From assembly GCF_035594125.1 (NCBI RefSeq), contig NC_087192.1:13362501-13426500 (forward strand): 64,000 bases of DNA, in the 5' to 3' direction. Under the pieces are notes generated by a model. It made no database searches and had not been told where the DNA came from. It saw only the letters and a list, made by a program, of their open reading frames with translations. Positions within the stretch are counted from its first letter, which is position 1; each line of letters opens with the position of its first letter. Positions 39,558 to 53,958 of this stretch are shown here, piece after piece. This DNA is from Scylla paramamosain. Lineage: Eukaryota > Arthropoda > Malacostraca > Decapoda > Portunidae. A program made the translations under genes and the position numbers.

Positions 39558-42500
39558 GTTTTGCATACATCTCAGCGTTATGGTACGTAAGTAGCTGAAA
39601 ATACCCAAAAGATAAATTTTTGGTTGACTTGTTCTTTCATATAGGTAGCTTTCCATGCTTTTTATAACTTTGGTACCTAACAACAATAATCGACACTCAA
39701 AAGACATGTTTCTGGATATATCGTTTCATCTCACCAAACATAGATGGTGCTCTGGAGTCATTTTGACCTTTTGGTACATAAAATTGTGAAAAAAACACAA
39801 AATATACGTTTTTGGTAATGTTCTGTTTCTCCATATACAGTGGTACTAAATAGTTTTTGCGTTTGGTACCTAAGACGCTCAAAAACACTAATGGCATCTT
39901 TCTCGTAATGTCCTTTATTTTATCCACATTGGGTGATTTCCATGCATTTTGACGTTTTTGTTACGTAACAATGTGAAAAAACACTCAAAATATACGTTTT
40001 CGGTAATGTTCTTCTGTTTCTTCATATATAATGTTATACATGCGTTTGTGCATTTTGCTACCTAAGAATCTCAAAAACACTGATAAATGAAGTGTCTTTT
40101 TATTTCTTTTCGTATCACCATTTAGGATACTTTGCATGCATTTTTGCTTTTTTTATACGTAAGATAAAAAAAAAATCAAAATACACGTTTCTGGTAATGT
40201 TATTCTGTTTCTTCATAAAATGTGCTTTGCATGCATTCTAGCGTTTTGGTACGTAAGTAGCTGTAAAAACTCTCAAAAGACACGCTTTTGGTAATGTTTT
40301 GCTTTTCCAAATAGGGAGCTTTCGTTGCTTTTTAGCGTTTTGGTATCTAATATTGTTGTGTTTCTCTAAAGAGAGTATTATTTATGCATTTTCGCGTTTT
40401 GGTACCTGAGAAGCTCAAAAACGCTCTTTATATAAGTTTCTCATAATGTCTTAGGTTACTTTTTTTTGCGTAACAAGCTCAAAATATTGAAAATATACGC
40501 TTTTTTGGTAATGTTATTCAGTAAAAAAAAAAAAAGGCACTTTGGATGCGTTTAAGTGTTTTTGTAAGTAGCTCATAAGCACTGAAATTAAAAGTTTTTG
40601 TAATTTTTTGTTTTCTCCTATAGGGTGCTTTCCTTGGTTTTTAGCTTTTTGGTACCTAACATGCTCATAAACATAAAGTGTGTTTTCCAACCGTTTTAGC
40701 GGTTTGGTATGTAAGTACCTCAAAACACTTAATGTTTTCCCATTTACGATACTTTCCATGCTTTTTAAGAGCTTTTTGTGCCTGACACACTCATAAACTC
40801 TCAAAAGACATGTTTCTGGAAATGTCGTTTATTTTGCCCATATCGGGTGCTTTGCATGCATTTTGGCGTTTTGATACCTAACAAAGCTAAATACTTTTGA
40901 AATACACGTTTTCTCCATACATAAGGCAAATCGTGCGTTTTATCGTTTCGGTACCTAATAAGCTAAAAAAAAAAAAAAAAAAAACTCGTAATACTGGTTT
41001 CTCTTAATGTCTTTTCGTTTTCTTATATAGGGTACTTTATATGCATTTTGACGCTTTTGTACATAACAAGCTGAAAAATCGCTCAAAATGCTCTTTTTTG
41101 GTAATGTTTTATGTTTCTGCAGGAAGGGTGTTTTGCATGTTTTATCGTTTTGGTACATTATAAATTTAAAAACTTCCAAACACGTGAAAAGTCACTTTGT
41201 TGGTTATTTCTTTTTCCCTTCCAACATAGTGCTCTTTTCATACCTCTTATTGTTTTGGTGCCTAACACGTAGAAACACTCTCAAAAGATAGGTTTCTTGT
41301 AATTTCGTTTTGTGTCGTCTTTTAGAGGTCTTTGCATGTATTTTTGCGCTTTGGTACCTAATAATATGAAAACCACTCAAAATATATATTTTCATTCGTG
41401 TTGTTTTGTTTCTCCATATAGAGTACTATTAAGGTGCCTTTATGTTTGGTACCTAAAAAGCTCAAAAGCTCTCATAATACACGTTTCTCGAAATGTCTTC
41501 GTTTCCTGGCATAGGGAACTTTGCATACATTTCGGCGTTATTCTACTTACATACCTCAAAAACACTGAAAATATAGTTTTTTTCTGTATTGTTATTTTGT
41601 TTTTCCATAAGGCATGTTTTGCGTCTGTTCAAGCGTTTTGATATAAAAGTAGCTCAAAAACACTAAAAAAATACTATTTTTTTGATAATTTTGTTTTTTA
41701 TTCCCATATAGAATGCTTTCCATTTTTATTTTTTTAGAGTTTTGGTGCCTAACACGCTCATAAACACTCAAAAATTTACGTTTCTGGAAATTTCGTTTCG
41801 TTTCTCCCATAGATTGCACTTTGCATGAATTTCGACGTTTTGGTACATAACATTGTTAAAACAAACAAAATACACGTTTTTAGTAATGTTGCTCTGTTAC
41901 TCCATATAGAGTGGTATTCATGCATTTTCGTATTTTTCAACCTAATAAAGGTGTAAAACAATTATAATATACGTTTCTCGTAATGTCTTTTCGTTTCCCC
42001 ATATTGGGAATTTTACATGAATTTTGAAATTTTTTTACGTAATTATCTTAAAACATTAGAAATACACGTTTTGCTGTTTCTCCATAAAAGGTGTTTTGCA
42101 TGCGCCTTTGCGTTTTAGTATGTAAGTAGCTCAAAACAATGAAAAGACTTTTTTGTAATGTTTTGTTTTCCCATGTATGGTTCTTTCCTTACTTTTTAGC
42201 GTTTTGGTACCTAATACGCTTACAAACACTGAAAAGACACGTTTCTAGAAGTGTCGTATTTTCCCTCATATATGATGCTTTTCATGCATTTTTGCGTTTT
42301 TGTTTCTCCATATAGAGTGCTATTCATTCGCTTTAGCGTTTTGGTACCTAATAATTTGAAAACGCTCATACTGCACGTTTCTCGTAATGCACTTTCGTAT
42401 CCATATATAGTGTACTTTGCATGCATTTTGGCGCTTTTGTACGTGACAAGCTTAAGAAATAAAATGAAATACTAGTTTCTGGTAAGGTTATTTGTTTTTT

Positions 42501-43158
42501 CCATGAAGGGAATTTTGCAAGCATTTTAGCGTTTTTGTACGTTAGTAGCTGAAAAATACTGAAAAAAATGTTGTTTTTGCTTTTCCAGTATAGGGAAGTT
42601 TTCATGCTTTTTACTGTTTTGTAGTTAACAAGTTTATATACACATATACATGGAAATAAAAAATAAAAAATAAACTACTTTGCTAAAAACGTGTCTTTTA
42701 TTTTTTTTCTTTTTTCACCTTCTTACGTACCAAAAAGGTAAAATGCATGAAAAACACACTTTATGGAAAAATAGAATAATATCACCAAAAAGAAATCATT
42801 TGAGAGTGTTTGAGCTTGTTAGGAAGAAAAACGCCATAATGTATGCAAAGTATTCTATATGAAGAAAGAATAAGACATTACGAGAAACGTGCATTATGAG
42901 TAAATTTGAGCCTCTTAGGTAGCAAAATGTGAAAACGCATGAATAGCACTCTATGGATAAACATAACAACATTACCAAAAACGTGTATTTTTAGTGTTTT
43001 TTTCATATTGTTAGGTGCCAAAACGCCAAAATGTATGGAAGCCCACTAACTAACAAACAAAACTAAATTTAATGAAACGTGTCTTTTGAATGTTTATGAA
43101 TCTGCTAGGTACCAGAATGCTAAAAAGCATGGAAAGATCACCATATGGGAATAAAAAA
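39558..43158. repeat. Inverted repeat IR2, right arm (diverged monomers)
   Basis: About 3.6 kb pairing with 33,437-37,420. The inner end is at TTTTGCATACATCTCAGCG and the outer end at GATCACCATATGGGAATAAA. Monomers are forward to about 42,640, then reverse. The flip sits by TATATACACATATACATGG, present in reverse in the left arm at 33,885-33,905. Anchors of the HOR are absent throughout. Confidence 0.88.
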
Positions 43159-43984
43159 ACACAAAAAAACATGTAATTTGAGTGTTTTTGATCATGTTAT
43201 AGATAAAAACGCTTAAATACATAAAAAGAACCTTATGTTTGGGAAACGAAAGGACATTACGAGAAACGTGTATTATGAGTGTTTTTAAGTTCCTTAAATA
43301 CCAAAAAGCTAAAACCCACAAATAACACTCTTTATTTAGAAAAAATAAATAAATAAATAAAAAAATAAAAAATAAATTTTTTTTTTTTTCTTATCATTTA
43401 TCTTCATAGGTACCGAGATGACAAAATTCTGGGAAAATTCAGGGCAATTATATGATAAAAGAATATTATCAAAAAAGTTGATTTTAGCTTTTTTTCGGAC
43501 TGTTATGTACCAAACCCTAAAGAGCATGAAAAGCCTCCTATATTAGGAAATTGAATGACTTTACCAGAAAATTGTCTTTTGAGTGTTTTTCAGCATGTTA
43601 GGCACCAAAATGATAAATAATAATGAACTCACTCAATATGTGAATCCAAAACAAAATTAATTAAAACGTGTCTTCTCAGTATTTTACGTAGAAAAACGCT
43701 AAAAGAGATGCAAACCAACCAATATCAAGAAATAGAAAAATATTACCAAAAAGGTACATTTTGAGTGTTTTTGAGCTTGTTACCTATAAAAAAAAACGCG
43801 AAAATTGATGCAAAGCACTCTATATTGAGAAAGAAAGGGACATTGCGAGAAAAGTGTATAATGAGTGTTTTATAGTTCAAAATAACAACAAGGCAAAAAA
43901 CGCAAAAACTCGTGTATATGGAGAAGTTTCCTAGATACCAAAATGCTGAAACTCATGAATAACACTCTTAATTGAGAAACAGAA

Positions 43985-46900
43985 CAATCTTACTAAATGC
44001 GTGTATTTTGAGTGCTTTTCACATTCTTAATTACCCAAAACCAAAATTCATTGCGAAACCAGCTTTGTGGTAAAAAAAAAAATGGCATTTTCAGAAAAGT
44101 GTCTATTGAGTGTTTTTGAACGTGAGAGGCAGTAAAGCACTATATAGTAAAGGGCAATCACATTACATGGGAATAAAACCAATGTTTACCAAGAACTTGC
44201 CTTTAAGTGTTTTTGAGCTCCTTATATACCAAAACACTAAAACGCATGCAAAACACACTTTATGGAAAAACAGAATAACATTACCAAAAACATGTATTTT
44301 GAGTGTTTTTGATCATTTTACCAATAAATCGCTTAAATACATGCTAAGAACCCTATTTGTACAAAACGAAAGGACATTACGAGAAACATGTATTATGAGT
44401 GTTTTTAAATTCATTAAGAACCAAAAAGCTAAAAGCCACAAATAACTCTCTATTGAGAAAATAAATAAATAAATAAATATGATATATTGTTTCTTTCTTA
44501 TTCATCTCCACAGGTACCGAGATGACAAAATTCGGGCAAAATTCATGAAATTTTGTGAAATAAGAACATTATCAAAAAAGATAATTTTAGCTTTTTTTTC
44601 TTCGACTGTTATGTAGCAAACCCTATAGTGCATGCAAAACCACCTATATGGGGAAATCAAACGTCTTTGCCAGAAAACTGTCTTATGAGTGTTTTCCGGC
44701 ATGTTAGGCACCAAAAAGATAAATAACATGGAAGTCACTTTATATGGGAAACAAAATTACTGAAAACGTGTCTTTTCGGTGTTTTACGTAGAAAAACGCT
44801 AAATCGGATGCAAACCAACCAATATGAAAAAAAATAGAATAACATTACCAAAAAGGTATATTTTGAGTGTTTTTTGAGATTATTACCTACAAAAAAGGTG
44901 AAAATGGATGCAAACCACTCCCTATTGGGAAACAAAAGGACATTACGAGAAACGTGTATTATGAGTGTCTTATTATTTTCGAGCAAAAGAACTTGTGGTT
45001 CACAAGAACCACAAGGCAAAAAACGCAAAAACTGGTGTATATAAAGAAGTTTCTTAGATACCAAAATGCTGAAAACTCATGAATAACAACAATCTTTATT
45101 GAGAAAAAGAAAAACCTTACCAAAAGCGTGTATTTTCAGTGTTTTTCACATTCTTAGCAAAATCCCAAATAGCATGCGAAACTAGCTTTATGTGGGAAAA
45201 AAATGACATTACCAGAAGTGTCTTTTGAGTGTTTTTGAGCGTGTTAGGCAATAAAGCACTAAAAAGCACGGCAATCACATTACATGGAAATAAAACCAAC
45301 TTTGACCAAGAACTTGCCATTATGTGTTTTGAGCTCCTTACATACCAAAACGCTAAAACGCATGCAAAACACTCCTTTATGAAGAAGCAGAAAAACATTA
45401 CAAAAAACATGTTTTAAGTGTTTTTGATCATGTTACCTATAAAAACGGATAAATACATGCAAAGAAACCTATCTTTCGGAAACGAAAGGACATTACGAAA
45501 AACGTGTATTATGACTGTTTTTAAGTCTCTTAAGTACCAAAACGTTAAAAACCACAAATAACTCTCATTAAAGAGAAAAAAATAAAAAAAATAAATAAAA
45601 AATTGCATTTTTTTTTGTACTGATTTTCATAAGTACCGAGATGCCAAAATTCTGCCAAAATTCAGGGAATTTATGAGGAAAAAAGAACATTATCAAAAAA
45701 GTTAATTATAGCTTTTTTTCGGATTGTTATTTACCAAACCCTAAAGTACATCCATATGAGGAAATTAAACGAGTTTACCAGAAACCTGTCTTTTCAGTGT
45801 TTTTCAGCATGTTAGGCACCAAACCGATAAATAATATGGAAGTCAGTCAATATGTGAATCCAAAACAAAATTACTGAAAACGTGTCTTTTCAGTGTTTCA
45901 CGTAGAAAAAACGCTAAAAGGGATGCAAAGCAACAAATATGAAGAAATAGAATAACATTACCAAAAAGTGTTTTTGAGCTTTTTACCTACAAAAAACGCG
46001 AAAATGGATGTAAAAGCACTCTATATTGGGAAGCAAAAGGACATTTAGAAAAACGTGTATAATGATTAATTTATAGTTTCACAAGAACCACAAAACAAAA
46101 AACGCAAAAACTCGTGTATATAGAGAAGTTTCTTACATACCAAAATGCTAAAACTCATGAATAACACTTTTAATTGAGAAACAGAACTACCTTACCAAAT
46201 GTGTGTATTTTGAGTGTTTTTCACATTCTTAGTTACGAAAATCCCAAATTACATGCGAAACTAGCTTTATGTGGGAAAAAAATAACATTATCAGAAAAGT
46301 GTCTTTTGAGTGTTTTTGAGCGTGATATGCAACAATGCACTAAAAAAACAGAATAATCACATTATATAGGAATAAAACAAACTTTTAAGAAAAAATTGCC
46401 TTTAAGTGTGTTTAACTCCTTACATACCAAAACGCTAAAACGCATGCAAAACACCCTTTATGGAGAAACAAAATAACATTACCAAAAACATGTATTTTGA
46501 ATGTTTTTTGATCATGTTACCTATAGAAACGCTTAAAAACATGCAAAGAACCCTATCTCTGTGAAACGAAAGGACATATAAAAAAAAAAAAAAATTTGCT
46601 TTTTTCCGGAATTATGTACCAAACCCAGAAGTGCATGCAAAGCCACCTATATGGGGAAATTACAAGACTTTACCAGAAATCTGTCTTTTGAGTGTTTTTT
46701 CAGCAATTTCAACAATATTACTAAAAACGTGTCTTTTCAGTCATTTACGAAGAAAAACGCTAAAACAGATGCAAACCAACCAATATGAAGAAATAGAATA
46801 ACATTACCAAAAAGATATATTTTGAGTGTTTTTCAGCTTGTTACCTAGAAAAAATGCGAAAATGAATGGAAAGCATTGGGAAACAAGAACATTACGAGAA

Positions 46901-47040
46901 ACGTGTATAATGAGTGTTTTATAGTTTCACACGAAATACAAGGCAAAAAGCGCAAAAACTCGTGTATATAGAGAAGTTTCTTACATACCAAAATGCTGAA
47001 ATGCATGAATAACACTTTTAATTGAGAAACAGAACTACCT
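43985..47040 (-). repeat. Supercycle segment R1a (pairs with 50,885-53,958)
   Basis: Same order of rare variants in both, about 6.90 kb apart: AAATTCATTGC in C, GGCATTTTCAGAAAAG, AATAAATCGC in J, TTCGACTGTTATGTAGC in H, the hairpin, and the J-to-K deletion with ATATAAAAAAA. The match ends at 47,040, where R1 goes on into sequence matching 55,927. Confidence 0.84.
44992..45015 (-). repeat. Hairpin variant of subunit D
   Basis: CTTGTGGTTC, ACAA loop, GAACCACAAG: perfect 10 bp stem. Its unit also has GTCTTATTATTTTCGAGC in place of the usual GTTTTATAG. Confidence 0.8.
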
Positions 47041-50000
47041 TACTAAATGCGTGTATTTTGAGTGTTTTTTTACATTCTTAGTTACCAAAACCCCAAATTC
47101 CATGCGAAACTAACTTTATGTGGGAAAAAAATGACATTACCAGAAAAGTGTCTGAGTGTTTTTGAGCATGTTAGGCAATAAAACACTAAAAAGCAGGGCA
47201 ATCACATTACATGGGAATAAAACCAACTTTTACGAAAAACTTGCCTTTTAGTGTTTTTGGCACGTATTTAGTAAGGTTGTTCTGTTTCTCAATTAAGAGT
47301 GTTATTCATGAGTTTCAGCATTTTAGTATCTAGGAAGCTTCTCCATATACACGAGTTTTAGCGTTTTTTGGCTTGTGGTTTTTTTGAACTATAAAACATT
47401 CATTATACACTTTTCTCGCAATGTCCCTTTGTTTCCCAATATAGAGTGTTTTGTATCAATTTTGTGTTTTTTTTTTTTTGTATGTAACAAGCTCAAAAAC
47501 ACTCAAAATATATATTTTTGGTAATGTTTTTTCTGCTTCTTGATATTGGTTGGTTTGCATCAGTTTTACGTTAAACACTGAGAAGACACGTTTTCAGTAA
47601 TTTTCTTTTGGATTCCCACATATAGTGAGTTCCTTATTATTTATCGTTTTGGTGTCTAACATGCTGAAAAACACTCAAAAGGCAGTTTTCTAGTAAGGTC
47701 TCTTATTTCATCATATGCGAGGCCTTGCATGTCTTTTGAGTGTTTTTGAGCGTGTTACGCAATAAATCACTAAAACGAAGGGCAATCACATTACATGGGA
47801 ATAAAACCAAATTTTACCAAGAACTTGCCTTTAAGTGTTTTTGAGCTCCTTACATACCAAAACGCTAAAACTCATGCAAAATACATTTTATGGAGAAATA
47901 GAATAATATTACCAAATACATGTATTTTAAGTGTTTTTGATCATATTATCTATAAAAACGCTTAAATACATCCAAAGAAACTTATGTTTGGGAAACGAAA
48001 TGACATTACGAGAAACGTGGATTATAGATGTTTTTTTAAGTTCCTTTTCGTACCTAAAAGCTAAAATCCACAAATAACACTCATTATTTAGAAAAAAAAT
48101 ATACAAAAAAAATTGGATTTTTTTTTTATTATTCATCCTTATAGGTACCGAGGTGCCAAAATTCTGCCAAAATTCAGGGAATTTATGTGGAAAAAAGAAC
48201 ATTACCAAAAAAGTTAATTATAGCTTTTTTTTCGGATTGTTATGTACCAAACCCTAAATAGCATGCAAAAACACCTATATAGGGAAGTTAAACGATTTTA
48301 ACAGAAACCTGTCTTGTCAGTGTTTTTTAGCATGTTAGGCACCAAAACGATAAATAATATGGAAGTCAGTCAATATGTGAATGCAAAACAAAATTAGTGA
48401 AAACGTGTCTTTTCAGTGTTTTACGTAGAAAACACTCAAGCGGATGCAAACCAACCTATATGATGAAATAGAATAACATTACCAAAAATATATATTTTGA
48501 GTGTTTTTGAGCTTGTTACCAACAAAAAATGCAAAAATGGATGTAAAGTACTCAATATTAGGAAACAAAAAGACATTACGAGAAACGTGTATAATAAGTG
48601 TTTTATAGTTTTAAAAGAACCACAAGGCAATAAACGCAAAAACTCGTGTATATAGAGAAATTTCTTACATACCGAAATGATGAAATGCATGAATAACACT
48701 TTTAATCGATAAACAGAACTACCTTACCAAATTGTGTATTTTGAGTGTTTTTTACATTCTTAGTTATGAAAATGCCAAATTACATGCGAAACTACCTTCA
48801 TGTGGGAAAAAAAAAATAACAATACCAAAAAAGTGTCTTTTTAGTGTTTTTGAGCGTGATATGCAATAAAGCACTAAAAAGTAGAAAAATCACATTACAT
48901 GGGAATAAAACCAACTTTTACGAAGAACTTGCCTTTAAGTGTTTTTTAACTCATTACATACCAAATCGCTAAAACGCATACAAAACACCCTTTATGGAGA
49001 AACATAATAACATTACCAAAACATGTATTTTGAGTGTTTTTGATCATGTAACCTATAAAAACGCTTAAATACATGTAAAGAACCCTATGTTTGTATAACA
49101 AAAGGACATTACGAAAATCGTGTATTATGAATGTTTTTAAGTTCCTCAAGTACCAAAAAGCTAAAACCCACAAATAACACTCTTTATAGAGAGAATCTTT
49201 TTTTTTTTTGTTATTCATTTTCATAGGTACCGAGATGCCAAGATTCTTTCGAAATTCATGGAAATTTTGTAAAAAAAAATTTTTTTTTAATAATTTTAGC
49301 TTTTTCCGGAGTTATGTACAGACCCTGAAGTGTATGCAAATCCACCTATATGGGGAAATTACACGACTTTACCAGAAACCTGTCTTTTGAGTGTTTTCAG
49401 CAATTTCAACAATGTTACTGAAAACGTGTGTTTTCAGTGATTTACGTAGAAAAACGTTAAAACGATATATTTTGATGTGTTTTTGAGCTTGTTACCTACA
49501 AAAAAGGCAAAAATGGATGGACAGCACTTTATATTGGCAAAGGACATTACGAGAAACGTGTATGAGTGTTTTATAGTTTGACAAGAACCACAAGGTAAAA
49601 AGCTCAAAAAATCGTGTACATAAAGAAGTTTCTTACATACTAAAAAGCTGAAACTCATGAAAAACACTTTTAATTTTCAAACAGAAATACCTTACGAAAT
49701 GTGTGTATTAGAAAAGTTTCTTACATACCGAAATGCTGTAACTTATGAATAACACTTTTAATTAAGAAATAGAACAACCTTACTAAATGCCTGTGTTTTG
49801 AGTTTTTTTTCACATTTTTAGTTACCAAAACCCCAAATTCCATGCAAAATTAGCTTTATGTGGGAAAAAAAATGATATTATCAGAAAAGTGTCTTTTGAG
49901 TGTTTTTGAGCGTGTTAGGCAATAAAGCACTAAAAACCAGGGTAATCACATTACATTGTAATAAAAACAACTTTTACCAATAACTTGCTTTTAAGTGTTT

Positions 50001-50340
50001 TTGAGCTCATTACATACCAAAACCCTGAAACGCATGCAAAACACCTTTTATGGAGAAACAGAATAAAATTTCCAAAAACATATTTTGAGGGTTTTAATCA
50101 TGTTATCTATAAAAACGCTTAAATACATACAAAGAACCTTTTCTTTGCGAAACGAAAGGACATTACGAGAAATGAGTATTATAAGTGTTTTTAAGTTCCT
50201 TAAGTACCAAAAAGCTAAAACCCACAAATAACACTCTTTATTTAGAAAATCAAAAATAAAAAAATAAAAAAATAGGAATTTTTTTGTTTTTTTTTTGTTA
50301 TTCATCTTCATAGTACCGAGATGCCAAAATTCTGGGAAAA
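47041..50340 (-). repeat. Supercycle segment R1b (pairs with 55,927-59,270)
   Basis: Includes an island and following units. Offsets of matched sites are about 8.89-8.95 kb. Shared rare features: TTATTCATCCTTATAGG, GTCAGTC-type G, GCCAAGATTCTTTC/GCCAAAATTCTTTC in K, and GTGTATGAGTGTTTTATAG (a short E/D join). The 58.4 kb copy has about 60 bp more in F, so the 49.4 kb copy is deleted there. Confidence 0.83.
47260..47730 (+). repeat. Inverted island 3
   Basis: Forward D-E-F-G-H segment in reverse array with the standard joins: GTTTTT/GGCACGTATTTAG at the left and GCGAGGCCTTGCAT/GTCTTTTGAG at the right. Inside, F/G is missing a short piece (CAGTTTTACGTTAAACACTG). Confidence 0.88.
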
Positions 50341-50884
50341 TTCAGGGCAATCGTATGATAAAAGAATATTATCAAAGAAGTTAATTTCAGCTTTTTTTTT
50401 CGGACTGTTATGTACCAAACCCTAAAGTGCATGCAAAGCCTCCTATATTAGGAAATTAAACGACCTTACCAGAAATCTGTGTTTTGAGTGTTTTTTTTAG
50501 CATGTTAGGCACCAAAACGATAAATAATAAGGAACTCACTCTATATGGGAATCCAAAACAAAATTACTGAAAACGTGTCTTCTCAGTGTTTTACGTAGAA
50601 AAACGCTGAAACGGATGCAAAGCAACTAACATCAAGAAATAGAAAAACGTTACTAAAAAGGTATATTTGAGCTTGTTACCTACAAAAAACGCGAAAATTG
50701 ATGCAAAGCACTCTATATTGCAAAACAAAAGGACATTGCAAGAAAAGTGTATAATGAATGTTTTATAGTTCAAAAGAACAACAAGGCAAAAAACGCGCAA
50801 TCTCGTGTATATGGAGAGGTTTCCTAGATACTAAAATGCTAAAACTCGTGTATAACACGCCTAATTGAGAAACAGATCAACCTT

Positions 50885-53800
50885 AATAAATGCGTGTATT
50901 TTGAGTGCTTTTCACATTCTTAGTTACCCAAAACCCAAATTCATTGCTAAACCAGCTTTATGTGGTAAAAAAAAAAAAAATTGCATTTTCAGAAAAGCTT
51001 CTATTGAGTGTTTTTGAGCGTGATAGGCAATAGAGCACTTAAAAGAAGGGCAATCACATTACATGGGAACAAAAACCAATGTTTACCAAGAACTTGCCTT
51101 TAAGTGTTCTTGAGCTCCTTATATACCAAAACACTAAAACGCATGCAAAACACACTTTATGGAAAAACAGAATAACATTACCAAAAACATGTATTTTGAG
51201 TGTTTTTGATCATTTTACCAATAAATCGCTTAAATACATGCTAAGAATCCTATTTGTGGAAAACGAAAGGACATTACGAGAACGTGTATTATAAGTGTTT
51301 TTAAATTTATTAAGAGCCAAAAAGCTAAAAGCCACAAATAACTCTCTATTGAGAAAAAATAAATAAATAAAAAGATACGATATTTTTTTTCTTTCTTATT
51401 CATCTTCACAGGTACCGAGATGCCAAAATTCGGGCAAAATTCATGAAATTTTGTGAAATAACATTATCAAAAAAGATAATTTTAGCTTTATTTTCTTCGA
51501 CTGTTATGTAGCAAACCCTATAGTGCATGCAAAACCACCTATATGGGGAAATCAAACGTCTTTGCCAGAAAACTGTCTTATGAGTGTTTTTCAGCATGTT
51601 AGGCACCAAAACGATAAATAAGATGGAAGTCGCTTTATATGGGAATATAAAGCAAAATTATTGAAAACGTGTCTTTTCGGTGTTTTACGTAGAAAAACGC
51701 TAAATCGGATGCAAACCAACCAATATGAAAAAAAATTAGAATAACATTACCAAAGAGGTATATTTTAAGTGTTTATGAGCTTGTTACCTACAAAAAAGGT
51801 GAAAATGGATGCAAACCACTCCCTATTGGGAAACAAAAGGACATTACGAGAAACGTGTATTATGAGTGTCTTATTATTTTCGAGCAAAAGAACTTGTGGT
51901 TCACAAAAACCACAAGGCAAAAAACGCAAAAACTGGTGTATATAAAGAAGTTTCTTAGATACCAAAATGCTGAAACTCATGAATAACAATCTTTATTGAA
52001 AAAAAGAAAAACCTTACCAAAAGCGTGTATTTTCAGTGCTTTTCACATTCTTAGCAAAATCCCAAATAGCTTGCGAAACTAGCTTTATGTGGGAAAAAAA
52101 TGACATTACCAGAAGTGTCTTTTGAGTGTTTTTGAGCGTGTTAGGCAATAAAGCACTAAAAAGCAGGGCAATCACATTACATGGAAATAAAACCAACTTT
52201 GACCAATAACTTGCCATTATGTGTTTTGAGCTCCTTACATACCAAAACGCTAAAACGCATGCAAAACACTCCTTTATGAAGAAGCAGAAAACATTACAAA
52301 AAACATGTGTTTTAAGTGTTTTTGATCATGTTACCCATAAAAACGCTTAAATACATGCAAAGAAACCTATCTTTCGGAAACGAAAGGACACTACGAGAAA
52401 CGTGTATTATGACTGTTTTTAAGTTTCTTAAGTACCAAAACGTTAAAACCCACAAATAACACTCTTTCAAGAGAAAAAAAATAAAAAATTGAATAAAAAA
52501 ATTGCATTTTTTTGTATTGATTTTCATAAGTACCAAGATGCAAAAATTCTGCCAAAAATCAGGGAATCTATGTGGAAAAAAGAACATTATCAAAAAAGTT
52601 TATTATAGCTTTTTTTCGAACTGTTATTTACCAAACCCTAAAGTACATGCAAAGCCACCTATATGAGGAAAATAAACGAGATTACCAGAAACCTGTCTTT
52701 TCAGTGTTTTTGAACATGTTAGGCACCAAACCGATAAATAATATGGAAGTTAGTGAATATGTGAATCCAAAACAAAATTACTGAAAACGTGTCTTTTCAG
52801 TGTTTCACGTAGAAAAAAATTACTAAAAGGGATGCAAAGCAACAAATATGAAGAAATAGAATAACATTACCAAAAAGTGTTTTTTGAGCTTTTTACCTAC
52901 AAAAAACATGAAAATGGATGTAAAAGCACTCTATATTAGGAAGCAAAAGGACATTTAGAGAAACGTGTATAATGATTAATTTATAGTTTCACAAGAACCT
53001 TAAGACAAAAAACGCAAAATCTCGTGTATATAGAGAAGTTTCTTACATACCAAAATGCTAAAACTCATGAATAACACTTTTAATTGAGAAACAGAACTAC
53101 CTTACCAAATGTGTGTATTTTGAGTGTTTTTCACATTCTTAGTTACGAAAATTCCAATTTACATTCGAAACTAGCTTTATGTGGGAAAAAAAATGACATT
53201 ATCAGAAAAGTGTCTTTTGAGTCTTTTTGAGCGTGATATGCAACAAAGCACTAAAAAACAGAATAATCACATTATATAGGAATAAAACTAACTTTAAAGA
53301 AGAAATTGCCTTTAAGTGTGTTTAACTCCTTACATACCAAAACGCTAAAATGCATGCAAAACACCCTTTATGGAGAAACAGAATAACATTACCCAAAACA
53401 TGTATTTTGAATGTATTTGATCATGTTACCTGTAAAAACGCTTAAATACATGCAAAGAACCCTATGTCTGTGAAGCGAAACGACATATAAAAAAAAAAAA
53501 AGAAGCTTTTTTCCGGAATTCTGTACCAAACACAGAAGTGCATGCAAAGCCATCTATATGGAGAAATAACAAAACTTTACCAGAAATCTGTCTTTTGAGT
53601 GTTTTTCAGCAATTTCAACAATATTACTAAAAACGTGTCTTTTCAGTCATTTACGAAGAAAAACGCTAAAACAGATGCAAACCAACCAATATGAAGAAAT
53701 AGAATAACCGTACCAAAAAGATATATTTTCAGTGTTTTTCAGCTTTTTACCTAGAAAAAATGCGAAAATGGATGGAAAGCACTCTATATTGGGAAACAAA

Positions 53801-53958
53801 AGAACATTACGAGAAACGTGTATAATGAGTGTTTTATAGTTTCACACGAACCACAAGGCAAAAAACGCAAAAACTCGTGTATATAGACAAGTTTCTTACA
53901 TACCAAAATGCTGAATTGCATGAATAACACTTTTAATTGAGAAACAGAACTACCTTAC
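50885..53958 (-). repeat. Supercycle segment R2a
   Basis: Second copy of 43,985-47,040. It continues at 53,959 into about 1.97 kb (53,959-55,926: a unit with hairpin, G/K fusion and a GGAAATCC-type G) that the first supercycle lacks. Confidence 0.84.
51893..51916 (-). repeat. Hairpin variant of subunit D
   Basis: CTTGTGGTTC, ACAA loop, AAACCACAAG: the same hairpin as 44,992 with one stem base changed, as expected for its duplicate 6.9 kb away. Confidence 0.76.

Larger units (their letters stand above)
43159..47259 (-). repeat. HOR satellite array, reverse block 3
   Basis: Anchors near 43409, 44513 and 45631. Near 46,580 a deletion joins subunit J (GGACATATA) to the K/H region (GCTTTTTTCCGG) through an A-run, so the next anchor is missing. 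From about 43,985 to 47,040 the block is duplicated at 50,885-53,958. No gene is seen. Confidence 0.92.

Noticed and set aside
44110..44445. 111-codon open frame that recurs at 51,079
   Set aside because: The recurrence follows from the segmental duplication. The second copy is frame-disrupted at its end (ACGAGAACGTG lacks a base), as expected for non-coding DNA.
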